DNA of 64,000 nt. It comes from Lepeophtheirus salmonis (Eukaryota; Arthropoda; Copepoda; Siphonostomatoida; Caligidae). This document shows, one piece after another, positions 60,115 through 64,000 of the stretch. Below the pieces are notes generated by a model that was not told the DNA's origin, did no database searches, and saw only the letters and a program-made list of their open reading frames with translations. The stretch is taken from assembly GCF_016086655.4 (NCBI RefSeq), contig NC_052144.2, positions 29,667,896 through 29,731,895 of the forward strand, written 5' to 3'. The translations under genes and the position numbers were made by a program. Position 1 is the stretch's first letter. Every line of letters begins with the position of its first letter.

Positions 60115-60330
60115 CACACAGGCCTGCCATATTTCATTAATACGACTTCACTATTATTTCTTATATCTATAATACTTATATGATTTACATCAGGGAGTAG
60201 TATTTTTAGTCCACACTTTATACATGTTCCATGCTATATGCACACGCCTGCAATATTTCATTAATATGACTTCATTGTTCGATAAAAATATGTTTAACAT
60301 CATAGAGCACTATTTACAGTGATCTCTCGT
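60115..60330 (-). repeat. tandem repeat of about 124 bases, locus 2 (inverted)
   Basis: On the minus strand two units start with ATTAATGAAATATTGCAGGC and ATTAATGAAATATGGCAGGC (about 60270 and 60142), followed by GTGTGCATATAG-type sequence and CTACTCCCTGATGTA. Same family as 53173-53350 in the opposite direction. Confidence 0.65.
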
Positions 60331-60639
60331 TCTCATATATCAGATAGACATAGATACAAACTCTCCTTCATTTATTTATATGCTTCATTTAATAGAGAAT
60401 GAATGTAAAATGTATAGGAATGGGCAAAATGTAAGGAAAAATAACTTTTTTAAGATTAGAAAACGAAAATATATTGGCAGTTATGTTCTGTTATTTTAAT
60501 TTTTTTATAGATCATTCTGGGTATAACATCTAAATATAAATGCATTAAAAAAAATTAAATTATACATATTCATTAGTGCCGTAATCATGGTTTTGTTATT
60601 TGGGAGGGGGGAGGGCGGTCGAAGTAGCAATGGATGACT

Positions 60640-60775
60640 CAACATTAATAGACTGATTAATACTACAACTGCTCGCAGCTAATTTAATAAAATGATGGTC
60701 TAAGCCACTCTTCTCACAAACATTCTTCAAATTGACAGGATGACCACATTACTTTTTGTTTTTTTAACATTCATA
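60640..60775 (-). repeat. palindrome-cored dispersed repeat, copy f
   Basis: Reverse complement shows ATGTGGTCATCCTGTCAATT, TGAAGAATGTTTGTGAGAAG, AGTGGCTTAGACCATCATTT and TATTAAATTAGCTGCGAGCA. Truncated after the core. Confidence 0.65.
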
Positions 60776-62474
60776 TAATTTGAATCTCCATTATACGACA
60801 CATTTTCAGTGACCTATTCTGAAAGAAAATTTTTTTTACCAAAGAATAGACGCCTATCTATTGAGCGAAGTCATCCTAGTTTCATAAAAGAAAAACACCA
60901 CTAAAACATTACATTTCCTCCCCATGCTTGATGGTGAGGATGGTGTTCCTTGACCGTTAATTATTTTCTTTCAAACACTTTTTGAAACACTATTTTTTAT
61001 GTTCATACAATGTATCTCACTTCTAAAATGCAGCTACCATAAAAATTACAAAAAGGTATTTTTTTATCAGTGGGCTAGCTAACAAAATTGGCATGCGATC
61101 ACATACTTATTTTTTCTCCAGTATGTGCATTAGAGTGATCATCTTTTTCGAAATGAAAAAGTATGAAATGCCCAAAATCAATTGAGGAAATAAATTATTA
61201 GATTCTGATATCTAGGTTTTTTCTTTGTGAAATATTGTCGACGTTTCAATTATTTTGATTGCCCAATACTCAGTTATTTATCTGTTTTTTTCTTTTCTTT
61301 TTAAAAATGAAAAAAACGCAATGCAGACATTTATCTCTTAACATTACTTCAACTATACATCTAAACGATTATTTTGTAGTCATTCATCATTGCAGAACAT
61401 GTAAGAAGTGTTTGTTCCTTAATAAATATATGTAGAATACATATTATAACTCATCAATATCATCTGGGGATATATTGTTATACATAAAGAATTTTGGAAC
61501 AAATAGATTACTTTGGCTCCCTCAAGAAAAAAAATCTTTGCTTACATACCTATGTTGATTGGCATACATATACCTAAATGTCCACATATCAATATGTATT
61601 GTGTTCCTTCTACTTAGAAAGTTCTAGAAAGCCAATTGATTTATTATTTATTATGTCGGTTCTTTTCAGAGCTTATGTCCTTAGTCACATGGCTAGAGAA
61701 CTTAAGTTAGAATCGAGTGATTAAGGTAAAAACTTGTGACTCACGATGATAAATGTGTTAAATACTCGTGACATGACTTATGCTAGACTTGTGAAAGAAT
61801 TACCTCTGATTATAGTCACACTTGAAAATAAACAGAAGTTGAAAAATATGCAATTGGAAGCTCCTTTCTCTTTGTGTAATTGCAAACAAAAAATAATTTT
61901 TATTGAAAAAAGCTGTCATGATTATTATTTTATTCCTGAATTGAGAATAATAAGTAAAAATAATCACACGTACTCAGGGATAAAAATAATAATTATACAA
62001 TATCCATAAATATACCCTTATAAAACCCAAGAATCAACACTGGGATCGCAAGAAAATAATAATAGCTATTAATAAAATTTGACACTCACCTTGAATCAGT
62101 TATATTTCATATTTTTCTCAAATTCAATATTATCTGCTGATAAGTGTATAAAGTCATTATCTTTATATCGTTTTAAGTCTATTTTTGTATTGTTAATCAA
62201 CATATACCTGTTAAAGTTTCGTTATTAAGACTAATTGAGGATACCGTTCCACTGTTCTTTCTGATATATTGTTTAGCCTCAGTCAAAATCAAACGAAATG
62301 AGAACTAGTTAGTATATATAAATTATATTCATTTTCTTGCCTCTGAGTTTTTTTCTATTTTCCAAAGATGTTACCATTTTTCTTTGACACTTTAGGAGGG
62401 AACATTTAAGTAGAAAGTGTGTTTGTTCATGAATGGGGAAGAGGAACAATAAGGATTGGTTGGAGAGTTATAAG
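60776..62474. other. AT-rich intergenic sequence
   Basis: No supported feature. An 87-codon plus-strand frame at 61746-62009 is unrecognised and reads like chance sequence. Confidence 0.35.
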
Positions 62475-62690
62475 TATAATTCCTTGTCGGACTCGGAGTA
62501 GAGTTGAGTATTGACAATCCTGTAATTCCTACCGATATCCTTTCAAGTTAGGGAGTCGGAGCTATGTTTATTTCCTTCACCTCATAGCTTTTTGCAGCTA
62601 GTTTAAAGAAACGTCATGACAGGTATGTGGCACTTCTCCCAAATATTCTTGATATTGTAAGGGTTACCATGTTAATTTTGGTTTTTTTTT
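62475..62690 (-). repeat. palindrome-cored dispersed repeat, copy g
   Basis: Reverse complement shows AACATGGTAACCCTTACAAT, ATTTGGGAGAAGTGCCACAT, CTGTCATGACGTTTCTTTAA, CTAGCTGCAAAAAGCTATGA and GGTGAAGGAAATAAAC, then ACTCCGAC-type sequence. Confidence 0.6.
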
Positions 62691-63139
62691 AATATACGGG
62701 CATTTTATTTGAATCTTTGAATTTAAATGACTTGCAACTTCTAGATGTTTAACTTGTATCATATATATAAAAAGTCTAATAAAGAAAAAAAAATCAAATA
62801 CGCAGAAGGATGAGGTACAAAGTAGTAATAAATAGAAAAAGTGAGATGAGCCACACTGGCCAACATTACCCAGTACTTGCACATGGAAGAAACTAATTCC
62901 ACTTGTCTTCTGAATAGTTAATGTGTAACGTCATCAAAAGGCATTTTTATTTTCAAAATTGCGAGTCGAGTTGTATTTCAAGTAATATGACAATGTACTT
63001 GACATGGAATCAAATTGGTCCAACCTCGGATTGCTTCAAATCCAAACGCAAGTACTTCTCAAAGTTGTTTTGCCACCACAACGTTAAAGTTAGTATTTTA
63101 TCAATTAAAACTTTATTATTGTAAGGAGCAATGCATGAA

Positions 63140-63220
63140 CTGAATACTTTTTTACCATTTTATTTGATCTCTTCTCCTCCCTAACAATATTCAAATTGTC
63201 AGCGTGACTACGTTAATTTT
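63140..63220 (-). repeat. palindrome-cored dispersed repeat, copy h (partial)
   Basis: Reverse complement shows AATTAACGTAGTCACGCTGA, CAATTTGAATATTGTTAGGG and GGAGAAGAGATCAAATAAAA. Only the leading part is present. Confidence 0.5.
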
Positions 63221-63682
63221 CTGTCTTTCTTATTTTACACACCGGTGGGACATATATTATGCTTAAATATATATTATTTTTGCATATTTATTGGATATAT
63301 AATAAGAATCCTCAACAAATATTATTTGAAACCTCAATAATTAATTCAAAAGTTTCTTAATAACTCAGTCATTTTTTCTCTTGCCCTTTAATAACCATTC
63401 ATATATTTTCAGATTGTAAACAAAAAAGACAAAGACACAAACAAAATTAAACATGCAAATGGAATAATAAACAGATACATGTAATAATGACAATTATGAA
63501 GAAAAAAAAGTATTATACATATTTTAAAACATTCGTGTACAGCTTTACAATATTTAAAACTCCTCCGGTGTCTTTCCCTTTCCTTGACCTCAGGGAGTAC
63601 AAAAAATGATGTGCTTTTGTATGGGCAGCATTTTTTTTTTTTTAATGTATGTCCCACTAAAAAAGCTTAAAAAGTCATCTCT

Positions 63683-64000
63683 CTAGAGCTTGCACCCAAA
63701 AGTGTTATTTAAAACCGAAATAACCTCTCTATATATTATATTTAATAGAGGACATTCCCACAAGCAATGATTGGTAGTCTCCATTAAACAGAAAAAAAGG
63801 CATTCGCCACGTTTTTTTATATAAGATTTAGTTTTAACTTCCAGGGTACCGTATAATTTGGGATAAGTACTCCATTTTTTTGTCAAAGTTAGAATTTTAC
63901 TACTGAAGGCTCCCATAGCTTAGTGAATGTTTCTATTGATCTTTCTTTTCTTCATATATTCAATATAACGGTTTAGTGTAGAGAATGGAGTACACTTTCT
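63683..64000 (-). pseudogene. LINE copy 3, C-terminal end, cut by the window edge
   Basis: The minus-strand frame 63683-63916 ends a LINE ORF2. It contains KLYGTLEVKTKSYIKKRGEC and CLFFCLMETTNHCLWECPLL, followed by NIIYREVISVLNN. The C-x3-C ... H-x4-C arrangement is the zinc-knuckle-like tail common after the RT thumb of many LINEs. It probably belongs to the same family as the copies at 3169 and 20636, in the same orientation. Upstream sequence (63916-64000) continues in other frames (TKLWEPSVVKF) to the window edge. Confidence 0.65.

Noticed and set aside
59908..60183. 91-codon plus-strand frame with hydrophobic segments
   Set aside because: Overlaps the tandem repeat at 60115-60330 and is of very biased composition; hydrophobic look follows from AT-rich codons.

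Overview
The window is AT-rich (about two thirds A+T by eye), low in coding density and full of decayed transposable elements. Open frames are short, and every one I can assign belongs to a transposon. I see no rRNA gene, no intact tRNA gene, no CRISPR array and no bacterial-style operon. The TA-flanked mariner-like transposons, APE-type non-LTR retrotransposons, a Ty3/Gypsy fragment, a Mutator-like element and tRNA-derived SINE heads point to an animal nuclear genome. The wording of the mariner transposases (C-termini ending in GGHIE/GGHVE, N-termini such as MSEQQKKKRQ) resembles what I recall from parasitic copepods of the sea-louse type (Lepeophtheirus/Caligus). That last step is recollection, not a search result.

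Layout. 0-9.5 kb: a mariner C-terminal scrap, a tRNA-like SINE head, a 3.4-kb LINE pseudogene on the minus strand (endonuclease plus reverse transcriptase), a possible hAT-type element and two more mariner scraps. 9.5-12.4 kb: nearly featureless AT-rich DNA. 12.4-13.4 kb: a Gypsy RT/RNase H fragment. 14.7-18.7 kb: three mariner relatives, one complete from TIR to TIR (15602-17746). 19.8-22.5 kb: an AT-rich dispersed repeat and a second, internally deleted LINE copy. 24.9-30.3 kb: two mariner relatives (one with both TIRs), a small hAT-like element and palindromic repeats. 30.8-33.8 kb: a Mutator-like element with long terminal inverted repeats that contain tandem repeats. 34.6-37 kb: two copies of a palindrome-cored repeat and an unusual DDE-like pseudogene. 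37.7-50.9 kb: six further mariner-type pieces, one nearly full length (44035-45314). 51-64 kb: mostly intergenic AT-rich sequence with several tandem and dispersed repeat families and, at the right edge, a third LINE fragment.

No gene works with a neighbour here. The window reads as a graveyard of DNA transposons, with their non-autonomous derivatives, and LINEs. All transposase and polymerase frames I could follow are broken by frameshifts, stops or loss of catalytic residues. The items most worth a second look are the Mutator-like element with compound TIRs, the palindrome-cored dispersed repeat (eight copies in this window), the recurrent loss of the catalytic core among the mariner copies, and the DDE-like pseudogene at 35.8-37.0 kb. 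I found no convincing host protein-coding gene, although exons of a large-intron gene could escape detection by eye.
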